Shown piece by piece: positions 50,965 through 59,979 of a stretch of DNA of 64,000 nucleotides. The stretch is from the NCBI GenBank assembly GCA_910577235.1, contig CAJTMX010000013.1:39061-103060 (forward strand), read 5' to 3'. The notes below the pieces were generated by a model, which did no database searches, was not told where the DNA came from, and worked only from the letters and a program-made list of their open reading frames with translations. The position numbers and the translations under genes were made by a program. Numbering within the stretch: position 1 is the stretch's first letter; each line of letters begins with the position of its first letter. The DNA is from an uncultured Acetatifactor sp. (GTDB taxonomy: Bacteria > Bacillota > Clostridia > Lachnospirales > Lachnospiraceae).

Positions 50965-51888
50965 ATGAAAACAAGAGTGACGGATATGCTGGGGATCGAA
51001 CATCCCATAATCCAGGGCGGCATGGCCTGGGTGGCGGAGTATCATCTGGCGGCCGCGGTGTCCGAGGCCGGCGGGCTGGGAATTATCGGCGCGGGCGGCG
51101 CTCCGGCGGAGTTTGTGCGGGAACAGATACGGAAGGTCAAAGAGACTACATCCAAGCCCTTTGGCGTAAACTTGATGCTGATGAACCCCGAGGCCGACGA
51201 CATCGCCCGGGTGATCGCGGAGGAAGGCGTGAAGGTGGTGACTACCGGGGCCGGAAACCCCGGAAAATATCTGACCATGTGGAAAGAGGCAGGGGTGAAA
51301 GTGATCCCCGTGGTGGCCAGCGTGGCCATGGCCAAAATGATGGAGAGGGCAGGAGCCGATGCCGTGGTGGCGGAGGGAACCGAGTCCGGCGGCCATATCG
51401 GAGCCGCCACCACCATGACTTTGGTACCTCAGGTGGTGGATGCGGTACATATACCCGTGATCGCCGCGGGAGGCATTGCCGATGGCCGGGGTTTCGCCGC
51501 AGCCTTTATGCTGGGCGCGGAGGCGGTGCAGATGGGCACCCGCTTTATCGTGGCCAAAGAGTCCATAGTCCATGAAAACTACAAGAAAAAAGTCATTGAC
51601 GCCAAAGATATTGACTCCGAGGTGACGGGAATGAGTCACGGGCATCCCGTGAGACAGCTGCGCAATCAGATGACAAGAGAGTACCTAAAACGGGAAAAAG
51701 CAGGGGCGCCCTTTGAGGAGTTGGAACAGCTGACCCTGGGCGCGCTGCGCAAAGCCGTAGTGGAGGGCGACGCGGTGAACGGAACGCTGATGGCGGGCCA
51801 GATCGCCGGGCTGGTACACAGAGAGCAGACTTGTGAGGAGATGATCCGGGAGATCATGGAGCAGGCCAGGATACTTCTAAAAGAATGA
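50965..51888 (+). CDS. fabK: Enoyl-ACP reductase II (FMN-dependent)
   Basis: The 307-residue flavoprotein of the NMO/2-nitropropane dioxygenase-like fold reduces trans-2-enoyl-ACP with NAD(P)H, the last step of each elongation cycle. Signatures are PIIQGGMAWVAEYHLAAAVS, VAEGTESGGHIG and PVIAAGGIADGRG. It replaces FabI, which is absent, so the pathway should be insensitive to triclosan-type FabI inhibitors. Location between acpP and fabD is typical of streptococcal and clostridial clusters. Confidence 0.95.
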   Translation: MKTRVTDMLGIEHPIIQGGMAWVAEYHLAAAVSEAGGLGIIGAGGAPAEFVREQIRKVKETTSKPFGVNLMLMNPEADDIARVIAEEGVKVVTTGAGNPGKYLTMWKEAGVKVIPVVASVAMAKMMERAGADAVVAEGTESGGHIGAATTMTLVPQVVDAVHIPVIAAGGIADGRGFAAAFMLGAEAVQMGTRFIVAKESIVHENYKKKVIDAKDIDSEVTGMSHGHPVRQLRNQMTREYLKREKAGAPFEELEQLTLGALRKAVVEGDAVNGTLMAGQIAGLVHREQTCEEMIREIMEQARILLKE

Positions 51889-51992
51889 ACGGATGCCGCC
51901 TGCGCATAAGCCGAAATCGGCGCTTGCCATGAGAACGCGCATAGGGCGGCTTGGCCTTTTCAAGGTTCCGGATATGTATGGAGTGTAAAAAA

Positions 51993-52913
51993 ATGAGCAA
52001 AACAGCGTTTATCTTCCCCGGACAGGGGGCCCAGTACTGTGGGATGGGCAAAGATTTTTATGAAAAATATGATACGGCCAGAGAGATTTACGAGCTGGCA
52101 GAACAGGCTACCGGTTTGGATGTGGCATCACTCTGCTTTGAGGAGGATGAGCGTCTGCATATCACGGAGTATACGCAGATCGCCATGCTGACCACGGAGG
52201 TGGCTATCTTGAGAGTGCTGGAGGATAAGGGCCTAAAGGCGGACTGCTGCGCGGGGCTTAGCCTGGGAGAGTACGGCGCTCTGGCGGCGGCCAGGGTCAT
52301 GGAACCGAAAGACTTGTTCAGCCTGATACGCAGCCGGGGTATTTTTATGCAGGAGGCATATCCCACAGGCGGGGCTATGACGGCGGTACTGGGGCTGGAC
52401 GCGGACGTCATCCGCGGGGTCTGCGAGGAGACGGAAGGTATCGTTTCCATCGCCAACGACAACTGCCCCGGCCAGATCGTCATAACTGGGGAGGAGAAGG
52501 CGGTTCAGGCCGCGGCGGCAAAACTGCTGGAAACAGGCGCGAAACGCTGTGTACCTCTGAAGGTCAGCGGTCCTTTTCACTCGGCGCTTCTGGAGGGCGC
52601 AGGGGATAAGCTGGCGGAAAAGCTGGCGGATGTGGAAGTACATACCCCGGTTATTCCCTATCTGTGCAATGTGGAGGCTGCGCCTGTGACAGAGGCCACC
52701 CGGGTCAAAGAACTGTTGGCCAGACAGGTTTCCTCCTCCGTCAGATGGCGCGAGACGATGGAGCGTATGCTGGCGGACGGCGTGGATACCTTTATCGAGA
52801 TCGGACCGGGAAAAACATTAACCGGATTCCTGCGCAAGATCAGCAGGGACATCACAGTGTATAATGTGGAGAAAGTGGAAGATATGGAGAAACTTCTGGC
52901 AGCTGATGTGTGA
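51993..52913 (+). CDS. fabD: Malonyl-CoA:ACP transacylase
   Basis: ATG 51993 follows GGAGTG (51980-51985); the in-frame codon 51951 has no ribosome site. The 306-residue enzyme loads malonate on ACP. FPGQGAQYCGMG is at the N-terminus, the nucleophile S90 is in GLSLGEY, and the catalytic His is in SGPFHSALL. The 104-bp gap before it contains an inverted repeat (GCCGCCT / AGGGCGGC near 51895-51952) without a T-run. Confidence 0.95.
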   Translation: MSKTAFIFPGQGAQYCGMGKDFYEKYDTAREIYELAEQATGLDVASLCFEEDERLHITEYTQIAMLTTEVAILRVLEDKGLKADCCAGLSLGEYGALAAARVMEPKDLFSLIRSRGIFMQEAYPTGGAMTAVLGLDADVIRGVCEETEGIVSIANDNCPGQIVITGEEKAVQAAAAKLLETGAKRCVPLKVSGPFHSALLEGAGDKLAEKLADVEVHTPVIPYLCNVEAAPVTEATRVKELLARQVSSSVRWRETMERMLADGVDTFIEIGPGKTLTGFLRKISRDITVYNVEKVEDMEKLLAADV

Positions 52914-52999
52914 GTATATCTGTTGCGAAATAGTTGCGCAAAGTATGCTCAGAAAGTATGCCATGGGCACTGTTGGGAATTGGAGAATAGGAGAGACGG

Positions 53000-53779
53000 A
53001 TGGTAGAGACAGATAATAATTCTATATCCCGCGGCGGGGAGCTGGCGGGCAAGATAGCCCTTGTCACCGGAGCCAGCCGTGGAATCGGACGGGGCATTGC
53101 GCAAAAGCTGGCCTCCCTGGGCGCTACGGTACTGATCAATTACAACGGCTCCCGGGAACGGGCAGAGGCGCTGGCGGCGGAGATTGTGGAAAACGGCGGT
53201 CAGGCACAGTGCCTGGGCTGCGACGTGTCGGATTTCACGGCCTGCGGCAGCATGGTGGAAGAGATCATCAAAAAATACGGCAGGGTAGACATATTGGTAA
53301 ACAACGCGGGTGTTACCAGGGACAACCTGATCATGCGGATGTCCGAGGAGGATTACGACAGGGTGCTGGACACCAACTTAAAGGGCGCGTTCAATACCAT
53401 ACGCCATCTGTCCAGGCATTTTTTGAAACAGCGCAGCGGCAAGATCGTGAACATCTCTTCCGTATCGGGCGTGCTGGGCAACCCGGGGCAGGCCAACTAC
53501 AGCGCCTCCAAGGCGGGACTGATCGGACTGACCAAGAGCGTGGCCCGGGAACTGGCGTCCCGGGGGGTGTGCGTCAATGCGGTGGCTCCCGGATTTATCG
53601 ACACGGATATGACCCGGGCCCTGCCCGAGAAAGCCAGAGAGGCAGGTGTGGCTGCCGTGCCCATGGGCAGGATGGGCAGCGTGGAGGATATAGCGGAAAC
53701 GGTGGCGTTTTTGGCCGGTGAGCGGGCCAACTATATCACAGGTCAGGTAATCTGTGTGGACGGAGGTATGGCGATATGA
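53000..53779 (+). CDS. fabG: 3-oxoacyl-ACP reductase
   Basis: The 259-residue short-chain dehydrogenase reduces 3-ketoacyl-ACP with NADPH. The nucleotide motif GASRGIGRG is at about 25-33, with NNAG and a Ser-Tyr-Lys triad in ISSVSGVLGNPGQANYSASK. The C-terminus ends GQVICVDGGMAI, as usual for FabG. The N-terminus is about 15 residues longer than typical. It overlaps fabF by an ATGA junction, indicating coupled translation. Confidence 0.95.
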   Translation: MVETDNNSISRGGELAGKIALVTGASRGIGRGIAQKLASLGATVLINYNGSRERAEALAAEIVENGGQAQCLGCDVSDFTACGSMVEEIIKKYGRVDILVNNAGVTRDNLIMRMSEEDYDRVLDTNLKGAFNTIRHLSRHFLKQRSGKIVNISSVSGVLGNPGQANYSASKAGLIGLTKSVARELASRGVCVNAVAPGFIDTDMTRALPEKAREAGVAAVPMGRMGSVEDIAETVAFLAGERANYITGQVICVDGGMAI

Positions 53780-55014
53780 GCAGACGAGTAGTAGTGACCG
53801 GCATGGGTGCCGTGACGCCCATCGGTATCGGCGTAAAGGCGTATTGGGAGGGGATCACACAGGAAAAAATCGGATTTGCCCCCATCACCCGGTTTGACGC
53901 GGCGGAGTATAAATGCCGCCTGGCGGCGGAGGTCAAGGATTTTTTGCCGGAGAATTATATGGACAAAAAATCAGCCCGGCGCATGGAGCTGTTTTGCCAG
54001 TTCGCGGTGGCGGCGGCAGGAGAGGCCTTGCAGGACGCGGGACTTGACATGGAAAAGGAGGACGCTTACAGGGTGGGATGCAGTATCGGCAGCGGTATCG
54101 GCAGCCTGCAGGCCATAGAGCGGGAATACGCAAGACTTCTGGAAAAGGGTCCGTCCCGGGTGGCCCCCCTGTTTGTACCCCTGATGATATCCAATATGGC
54201 GGCGGGAAATGTGAGCATCGCCTTCGGCCTGAAGGGCAAAAGCTTGAATGTGGTCACAGCCTGTGCCACCGGTACAAACTCCATCGGCGAGGCATTCCGC
54301 GCCATTCAGTACGGCGATGCGGATGTGATGGTGGCCGGGGGGACTGAGGGAGCCGTCTCTCCCATCGGGATCGCGGGTTTCACCTCCCTGACGGCGCTGT
54401 CCGACAGCACGGACCCTGCCAGATGTTCCCTTCCTTTTGACAAAGACAGGAGCGGCTTTGTCATGGGCGAGGGAGCGGGTGTGGTGGTGCTGGAAGAACT
54501 GGAACACGCCACGAAACGAGGCGCTCATATCTATGGAGAAGTGCTGGGTTACGGCTGTTCTTCGGACGCCTACCACATCACCTCCCCTGCGGAGGACGGC
54601 AGCGGCGCGGCCAAAGCCATGGAAAACGCATTGAGGGACGGAAAGGTGAAACCGGAGGAAATGACATACATCAATGCCCACGGTACCGGAACACATCACA
54701 ACGATCTGTTCGAGACCCGTGCCATCAAGCTTGCCTTTGGCGAACATGCCGGAGATCTGAAGATCAATTCCACCAAATCCATGGTGGGACATCTGCTGGG
54801 TGCCGCCGGAGCGGTGGAGTTCATCGCCTGCGTCAAGGAGATAGAGGAAGGCTTTATCCACAGGACAGTGGGACTTAAGGAGAGTGAGGAAGAGCTGGAT
54901 CTGAATTACTGCCGGGAGAGTTACCGGGAGGAAGTCCCTTATGCTCTCAGCAATTCTCTGGGATTCGGCGGGCACAATGCCAGCATTCTGGTGGGAAAGC
55001 TGCGTAATCTGTAG
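53776..55014 (+). CDS. fabF: 3-oxoacyl-ACP synthase II
   Basis: The 412-residue condensing enzyme elongates acyl-ACP with malonyl-ACP. The catalytic triad is C163 in TACATGTNS, H302 in AHGTGTHHND and H339 in GHLLGAAGA. It is of normal length. Downstream, where accB usually follows in related clusters, there is only a repeat-rich 190-bp gap. Confidence 0.96.
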   Translation: MSRRVVVTGMGAVTPIGIGVKAYWEGITQEKIGFAPITRFDAAEYKCRLAAEVKDFLPENYMDKKSARRMELFCQFAVAAAGEALQDAGLDMEKEDAYRVGCSIGSGIGSLQAIEREYARLLEKGPSRVAPLFVPLMISNMAAGNVSIAFGLKGKSLNVVTACATGTNSIGEAFRAIQYGDADVMVAGGTEGAVSPIGIAGFTSLTALSDSTDPARCSLPFDKDRSGFVMGEGAGVVVLEELEHATKRGAHIYGEVLGYGCSSDAYHITSPAEDGSGAAKAMENALRDGKVKPEEMTYINAHGTGTHHNDLFETRAIKLAFGEHAGDLKINSTKSMVGHLLGAAGAVEFIACVKEIEEGFIHRTVGLKESEEELDLNYCRESYREEVPYALSNSLGFGGHNASILVGKLRNL

Positions 55015-55066
55015 GTAAAGGCACCCGTTTTTCGGACGCGGTACGGCATTTCGGCGTCCAATCCGG

Positions 55067-55136
55067 CGCGATAAACCGGACGCAATAAACCAGGCTCGAT
55101 ATACCAGACACAATATTGCAGACACAATATCACAGA
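55067..55136 (+). repeat. 14-bp degenerate tandem repeat between fabF and fabZ
   Basis: Five consecutive 14-bp units (55067, 55081, 55095, 55109, 55123), for example CGCAATAAACCAGG, CTCGATATACCAGA, CACAATATTGCAGA and CACAATATCACAGA, with partial units on both sides (about 55053 and 55137). The array does not code for a protein. Confidence 0.8.
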
Positions 55137-55204
55137 CATGATCGGAGTTATGCGGGCTAACCGAATTTTTCATGCTGACTCCGGTATATGGGAAAGAGGA
55201 AAAC

Positions 55205-55633
55205 ATGGCATTATATACGGCACAGGAAATAATGAATATCATTCCCCACCGATACCCTTTTCTGTTGGTGGATACCATCGAGGAAATGGAACCGGGTGTG
55301 CGGGCTGTGGGGAAAAAGTGCGTCAGCGTGAACGAGCCTTTTTTTCAGGGACATTTTCCGGGCAATCCGGTGATGCCCGGGGCGCTGATCGTGGAGGCGC
55401 TGGCCCAGGTGGGCGCGGTGGCGATGCTGTCCAAGCCGGAATATAAAGGGCGCACCGCCTATTTTGCGGGGATCGACAAGGCAAGGTTCCGCCGCAAGGT
55501 GGTTCCGGGGGACGTACTGCTGCTGGAGACGGAGATCATCAAGGTAAAGGGTCCTATAGGCGTGGGCCGGGCAGTGGCCAGAGTGGACGGCCAGGTAGCG
55601 GCCCAGGCGGAACTGACTTTTTCTGTGGGGTGA
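55205..55633 (+). CDS. fabZ: 3-hydroxyacyl-ACP dehydratase
   Basis: ATG 55205 follows AAAGAGG; the in-frame ATG 55172 is less likely. The 142-residue hot-dog-fold enzyme dehydrates 3-hydroxyacyl-ACP. The catalytic His is in IIPHRYPFLLVD and the Glu in GNPVMPGALIVEALAQVG. The product has the standard length for the family. Confidence 0.96.
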   Translation: MALYTAQEIMNIIPHRYPFLLVDTIEEMEPGVRAVGKKCVSVNEPFFQGHFPGNPVMPGALIVEALAQVGAVAMLSKPEYKGRTAYFAGIDKARFRRKVVPGDVLLLETEIIKVKGPIGVGRAVARVDGQVAAQAELTFSVG

Positions 55634-55717
55634 ACTCGGATTTGGATATATGCCATAGTCCTGCGATTTTTTTGCACTGATGTAAGGGTGTACCCCCGTA
55701 CATATGGAGATAGAGTT

Positions 55718-57508
55718 ATGAATATGGATTTGTTGAAACAGAAACGGGCGGATTATTTCGCCAAAAAACTCAGCAAGCTCAACGCGTCTTTGGCCGCCTC
55801 CAGGGCTCGCGGCGCAGTGCCCTCCGAGAACCGTGAGGATGGTGTGGGCGATGCCCCTCCGGCCCCGGAGGACTATATGATCCGCTGCCCCAAATGCGGC
55901 AGGCAGGTGAATCGGCAGCGGGTGGTAAGGAGAAAATATATCTGTTATGAGTGCGAGGGATACTTTAGGGTCAGAGTGCCCAACCGTATCCGCATGGTGG
56001 CGGACCCTCATACCTTTGAACCCTGGTTTACCGATCTGCCGGTTAAGAACCCACTGGACTATGAGGGCTATGAGGAAAAGCTGGCCCAGGCCAGAGAGAA
56101 GACCGGCCTGGACGAGGCGGTGACGGTGGGCAGATGTAAGGTATTCGGAGAGGATATCGTGCTGGGTATCTGTGATTCCCGTTTTCTGATGTCCAGTATG
56201 GGGCATACTGTGGGGGAGAAGATAACTGCCGCCATCGAGAAGGCCATTGCCTGTAAGCTGCCGGTATTTCTGTTCTGCTGTTCCGGGGGAGCCAGAATGC
56301 AGGAGGGGATCGTCTCTCTGATGCAGATGGCCAAGACCGCCGCGGCGGTACAAAAACTGGGTGAGGCGGGCCTTCTGTACTGTACCGTTCTGACGGACCC
56401 CACCACCGGGGGCGTCACGGCCAGCTTTGCCATGCTGGGCGATGTGATCATGGCCGAACCGGGGGCGCTGGTGGGCTTTGCGGGTCCCAGAGTTATCAAA
56501 CAGACCATCGGCCAGGAACTGCCGGAGGGTTTTCAGACGGCGGAATTCCTGGTGGAACACGGTCTGATAGACGGTATTGTAAGGCGTGAGGATCTGAAAA
56601 AGACCATTTATTTCCTGATCAAGGCCCATCAGTGCAGGCAAGGGCAGTATGCCGGATTTACACCCGGAAAGGACAGTCCCTTCGTACTCAGCGAGATATT
56701 GAAAGAACAGTCCTTTAAGGTGCGTCCCATGAACGCCTGGGACAAAGTCAAGGCAGTGCGAAAAGTAGATCGGCCCCAGGCCAGCGACTATATGGAGCAT
56801 ATATTCGATTTCTTTGTGGAATCTCACGGAGACAGGGCTTTCCGGGACGATCCCGCCATTGTAGGCGGGCTTGCCTTTCTGGACGGGCAGCCTGTGACTG
56901 TGATCGCGGAGCACAAGGGCAAGGACATCCGGGAATGCCAGAGGCGGAATTTTGGTATGCCCATGCCGGAGGGCTACCGGAAAGCGCTGCGCCTGATGAA
57001 ACAGGCGGAGAAATTCAACAGGCCCGTCATCAGTTTCATCAACACCGCCGGAGCTTTCTGCGGCATCGAGGCGGAGGAGAGAGGGCAGGGGGAGGCCATT
57101 GCCCGTAATCTCAAGGAGATGGCGGCGCTGAAAGTGCCTGTGCTGTGTATTTTCATCGGTGAGGGCGGCAGCGGCGGCGCGCTGGCTACGGCGGTGGGCA
57201 ACGAGGTGTGGATGATGGAAAACGCCACCTATTCCATCTTGTCGCCCGAGGGTTTTGCCTCCATCCTGTGGAAGGACGCCTCCAAAGCCAGAGAAGCCAG
57301 CGAAGTGATGCACATTACGGCCCAGGATCTGAAACAGCTGGGGGTCATCGAGAAGATCATTCCCGAATTTGGCGGGGCGGACAATACTACGGCGGCCGCC
57401 ATAGGCGGATTTATGAAAGAACAGATCAGGGATTTTTTAAAACGCTGTGAGGGGATGAGCGGCGAAGAGCTGGCGGCCCAAAGATATGAGCGTTTCCGCC
57501 GGTTTTAG
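55718..57508 (+). CDS. accDA: Fused acetyl-CoA carboxylase carboxyltransferase beta-alpha
   Basis: ATG 55718 follows GGAGATAGAG. The 596-residue protein joins AccD (1-330) and AccA (about 340-596) in one chain. AccD carries a four-Cys zinc finger (CPKCGRQVNRQ ... CYECEGYF), then CCSGGARMQEG and DPTTGGVTASFAMLGD. AccA carries FINTAGAFCGIEAEERGQGE and GEGGSGGALA. The protein transfers carboxyl from carboxybiotin to acetyl-CoA, giving malonyl-CoA. Fusions of this order are known in some Clostridia. accB and accC, needed to complete the enzyme, are not in this cluster. Confidence 0.94.
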   Translation: MNMDLLKQKRADYFAKKLSKLNASLAASRARGAVPSENREDGVGDAPPAPEDYMIRCPKCGRQVNRQRVVRRKYICYECEGYFRVRVPNRIRMVADPHTFEPWFTDLPVKNPLDYEGYEEKLAQAREKTGLDEAVTVGRCKVFGEDIVLGICDSRFLMSSMGHTVGEKITAAIEKAIACKLPVFLFCCSGGARMQEGIVSLMQMAKTAAAVQKLGEAGLLYCTVLTDPTTGGVTASFAMLGDVIMAEPGALVGFAGPRVIKQTIGQELPEGFQTAEFLVEHGLIDGIVRREDLKKTIYFLIKAHQCRQGQYAGFTPGKDSPFVLSEILKEQSFKVRPMNAWDKVKAVRKVDRPQASDYMEHIFDFFVESHGDRAFRDDPAIVGGLAFLDGQPVTVIAEHKGKDIRECQRRNFGMPMPEGYRKALRLMKQAEKFNRPVISFINTAGAFCGIEAEERGQGEAIARNLKEMAALKVPVLCIFIGEGGSGGALATAVGNEVWMMENATYSILSPEGFASILWKDASKAREASEVMHITAQDLKQLGVIEKIIPEFGGADNTTAAAIGGFMKEQIRDFLKRCEGMSGEELAAQRYERFRRF

Positions 57509-57583
57509 AGAAATATATTGACACATTAGCGCGGGCCATCCATAGTTGGCCGGTCCGCTGCAGTTATGCATGGAGAGGAAAAC

Positions 57584-58549
57584 ATGTCAGTAAAAATAAT
57601 CGGAACAGGCAGTGCCCTTCCGCAAAAGATTGTAACCAACGATGACCTGGCACAGATGGTGGAGACTTCCGACGAGTGGATACGGGAGCGCACCGGCATC
57701 GGCAGCAGACATATCTCCACGGGGGAGACAGTAGTGTCCCTGGCGGCGGAGGCATGTGAGAGAGCGCTGGAAAATGCCGGCAAAAACCCGGCGGATGTAC
57801 AGTTGCTGCTGGTGGCTACCGCCGCGCCGGAAACAGGGATACCCTGCGCCGCCTGCCAGGTGCAGAGTATACTGGGTGCCGGGAGCGCCGTGGCCTTTGA
57901 TCTGAACGCCGCCTGCGCGGGGTTTCTGTTCGCGCTGCATACTGCCTGTGCTTATATTGAGGCAGGAATCTATGAAAACGCTTTGATCGCGGGCGGCGAG
58001 GTGTTGTCCAAGATTGTGGACTGGACAGACAGAAGCACCTGCGTTCTGTTTGGCGACGGGGCGGGGGCCGTGCTGGTGCAGCGCAGTGAACAGCCGGGTA
58101 TTCTGGGGTTTGTCCAGCACAGCGACGGCACAAAGGGAGAGGTGCTGCAATGTCACAGCAGACAACTGAGCAATCCCTACATATCTCTGCCCTTCGATTC
58201 CCATTTTGTGAAAATGGACGGGCGGGAAGTGTTTGCCTTTGCCGTGCGTCAGGTGCCCGCCTGTATCCGGGAGGTACTGGAGCGAAACAGCCTGTCTCCG
58301 GCAGACGTGGATCTGTATGTGCTGCACCAGGCCAACAGGCGCATCGTGGAGGGAATCGCCCGGCGGCTGTCCGTGGAGGAAGACAGATTCCCCATGAATC
58401 TTGACAGAGTGGGCAATATGTCCTCCGCAGCCATTCCCGTGCTTTTGGACGAACTCAACCGGGAGGGACGGCTGCGGCAGGGAATGACGCTGGTGCTGTC
58501 CGGATTCGGCGCGGGACTGACTTATGGGGCATGTGTACTGCGATGGTAG
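57584..58549 (+). CDS. fabH: 3-oxoacyl-ACP synthase III
   Basis: ATG 57584 follows GGAGAGG; the ATG 57566 is upstream of that site. The 321-residue enzyme starts fatty-acid synthesis from acyl-CoA and malonyl-ACP. The catalytic triad is C111 in NAACAGFLF, H248 in LHQANRRI and N278 in VGNMSSAAIP. The family motif is usually GNTS, so Met replaces Thr here. Its position near the end of the cluster, before fabT, differs from streptococci, where fabT-fabH come first. Confidence 0.95.
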   Translation: MSVKIIGTGSALPQKIVTNDDLAQMVETSDEWIRERTGIGSRHISTGETVVSLAAEACERALENAGKNPADVQLLLVATAAPETGIPCAACQVQSILGAGSAVAFDLNAACAGFLFALHTACAYIEAGIYENALIAGGEVLSKIVDWTDRSTCVLFGDGAGAVLVQRSEQPGILGFVQHSDGTKGEVLQCHSRQLSNPYISLPFDSHFVKMDGREVFAFAVRQVPACIREVLERNSLSPADVDLYVLHQANRRIVEGIARRLSVEEDRFPMNLDRVGNMSSAAIPVLLDELNREGRLRQGMTLVLSGFGAGLTYGACVLRW

Positions 58550-58590
58550 ATGCCATACGCGGAATCCCAAATATAACAGGGGGTTATAGA

Positions 58591-59040
58591 ATGGCACAGG
58601 ATAAGAAACGTTCCATGAATGAACTGCTGGTGAATCTGTTCAACCATGTGATGAACATGGAGGCGGACGCAGTGATCACGGATCAGTATCGGGACATTAC
58701 CAACAATGATATGCATATCATTGAGGCAATCGGAATTGAAACGCCCAGAAATATGTCCGAGATCGCCCACCTGCTTCGCGTTACGGTAAGCACTCTCACC
58801 ATCAATATGAACGGTCTGGAAAAAAAAGGCTATATATGCAGGCAGCGCAGCCAGCAGGACAAAAGGGTGGTGCATGTGACTCTGACCGATAAGGGAAAAA
58901 AAGCGTTTTACCATCACCGGGATTTTCATAAGAAGATGATTAAGGCCATCGTAAAGGATCTCAGCGGGCAGGAGATGGAGATATTATATCGCTGCCTTGA
59001 AAACCTGAACGAATTTTTTGAATCGGCAGCACGCAGCTGA
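58591..59040 (+). CDS. fabT: MarR-family fatty-acid regulator FabT
   Basis: ATG 58591 has AGGGGG about 8 bp upstream. The 149-residue MarR-type protein has a winged helix (MSEIAHLLRVTVSTLTINMN, wing RQRSQQDKRVVHVTLTDKG) and dimerising terminal helices. Its place in the fab cluster and the TTTGATNNTCAAA sites before acpP support FabT, which in streptococci represses fab genes when bound to acyl-ACP. The gene is last in the pathway run, giving feedback. Confidence 0.9.
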   Translation: MAQDKKRSMNELLVNLFNHVMNMEADAVITDQYRDITNNDMHIIEAIGIETPRNMSEIAHLLRVTVSTLTINMNGLEKKGYICRQRSQQDKRVVHVTLTDKGKKAFYHHRDFHKKMIKAIVKDLSGQEMEILYRCLENLNEFFESAARS

Positions 59041-59138
59041 CAGCAATGGCAGGCAATATATCCTCAGATAACAAAAAAGGGTGGAAAAAATAAGAGAAAC
59101 ATAGTATCATAAAACGATAGGATACTGTTTTTAGATGT

Positions 59139-59930
59139 GTGATTGAGAGATTAGAGGTTATAGGCTTGCTGAATTTAAGGTTTAAATGGGTGGTGGCCGT
59201 CAATGGCCTGTATGCGTTATTTATGGTTCCGATAGCGAATCATGTGATCGGCCATAAGGAAAAATATCCGGAGGCCCAACGGTTCCGGCTTGCGTGCCGG
59301 ATGATCGACCATATGCGAAGATGCAGTCGTACGGCTACCCGTGTGTATGGGACGGCAAATCTCCCCAGAGAAAGAGGCACGATCTTTTATTCCAATCATC
59401 AGGGAAAATACGACGCGTTGGGGATCTTGCTGGCGCTGAAAAGGCCCTGCGGAGTACTGTGGGAAAAAAAGCAGGCCAACCGTCTGTTGAGTAAGCAGGT
59501 GTGCAGGCTTTTGGAGGGGGTAGACATCGACTTGACGGATATGCGGGATAAGGTGCGCAGTATCCGTCGGGTTGCGGACGCCGTGGAAGGCGGAAGGGAC
59601 TTTCTGATCTTTCCGGAGGGCGGTTACACCAACAATCACAATGAACTTCAGCAGTTTCAGAGCGGATGCTTTAGCTGCAGCCTGCGGAGCAAAGGCCCTG
59701 TGGTGCCTGTGGTGATCTACGACTCCTACAAGGCGATGAACAGCAATACTTTTGAAAAGGTCATAACGCAGGTTCATTTTTTGAAGGCTATTCTATATGA
59801 GGAATACGGCGGTCTGACCAAGCAGCAGCTTGCGGAACTGGTGAAATGCCGTATCGCAGGAAAACTGGAGGAGATTAAGGCGGGCTGCTTTGCGGACAGG
59901 CAGCCCGACATGATCATAGGAAAAATTTGA
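59139..59930 (+). CDS. PlsC-type lysophospholipid acyltransferase family protein
   Basis: GTG 59139 is given; TTG 59166 is an alternative with AGAGGT 9 bp upstream. The product is about 255-263 residues. The acyltransferase motif reads SNHQGKYDALG (catalytic His, then Asp after four residues), and motif III is FLIFPEGGYTNN. An N-terminal hydrophobic segment (about 15-35) would bind the membrane. It transfers acyl chains to a lipid precursor, plausibly consuming the products of the fab cluster. The substrate is not certain. Confidence 0.85.
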   Translation: MIERLEVIGLLNLRFKWVVAVNGLYALFMVPIANHVIGHKEKYPEAQRFRLACRMIDHMRRCSRTATRVYGTANLPRERGTIFYSNHQGKYDALGILLALKRPCGVLWEKKQANRLLSKQVCRLLEGVDIDLTDMRDKVRSIRRVADAVEGGRDFLIFPEGGYTNNHNELQQFQSGCFSCSLRSKGPVVPVVIYDSYKAMNSNTFEKVITQVHFLKAILYEEYGGLTKQQLAELVKCRIAGKLEEIKAGCFADRQPDMIIGKI

Positions 59931-59945
59931 GATTGTATTAACGAT

Positions 59946-59976
59946 AAAGGAATCCACTTTCGCGGATTCCTTTTTG
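59946..59976. terminator. Terminator of the acyltransferase gene, possibly bidirectional
   Basis: AAGGAATCC (59947-59955) and GGATTCCTT (59964-59972) with an 8-nt loop and a T-run on the plus strand. It lies directly before the end of the convergent XRE gene, which has no other terminator visible. Confidence 0.88.
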
Positions 59977-59979
59977 TTT

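Noticed and set aside
55067..55136. Possible CRISPR array or iteron origin in the fab cluster
   Set aside because: Units are 14 bp, contiguous and degenerate, with no spacers. No replication gene is near.
57528..57560. Promoter upstream of fabH
   Set aside because: TTGACA at 57528 is perfect, but no -10-like sequence lies 16-18 bp downstream.
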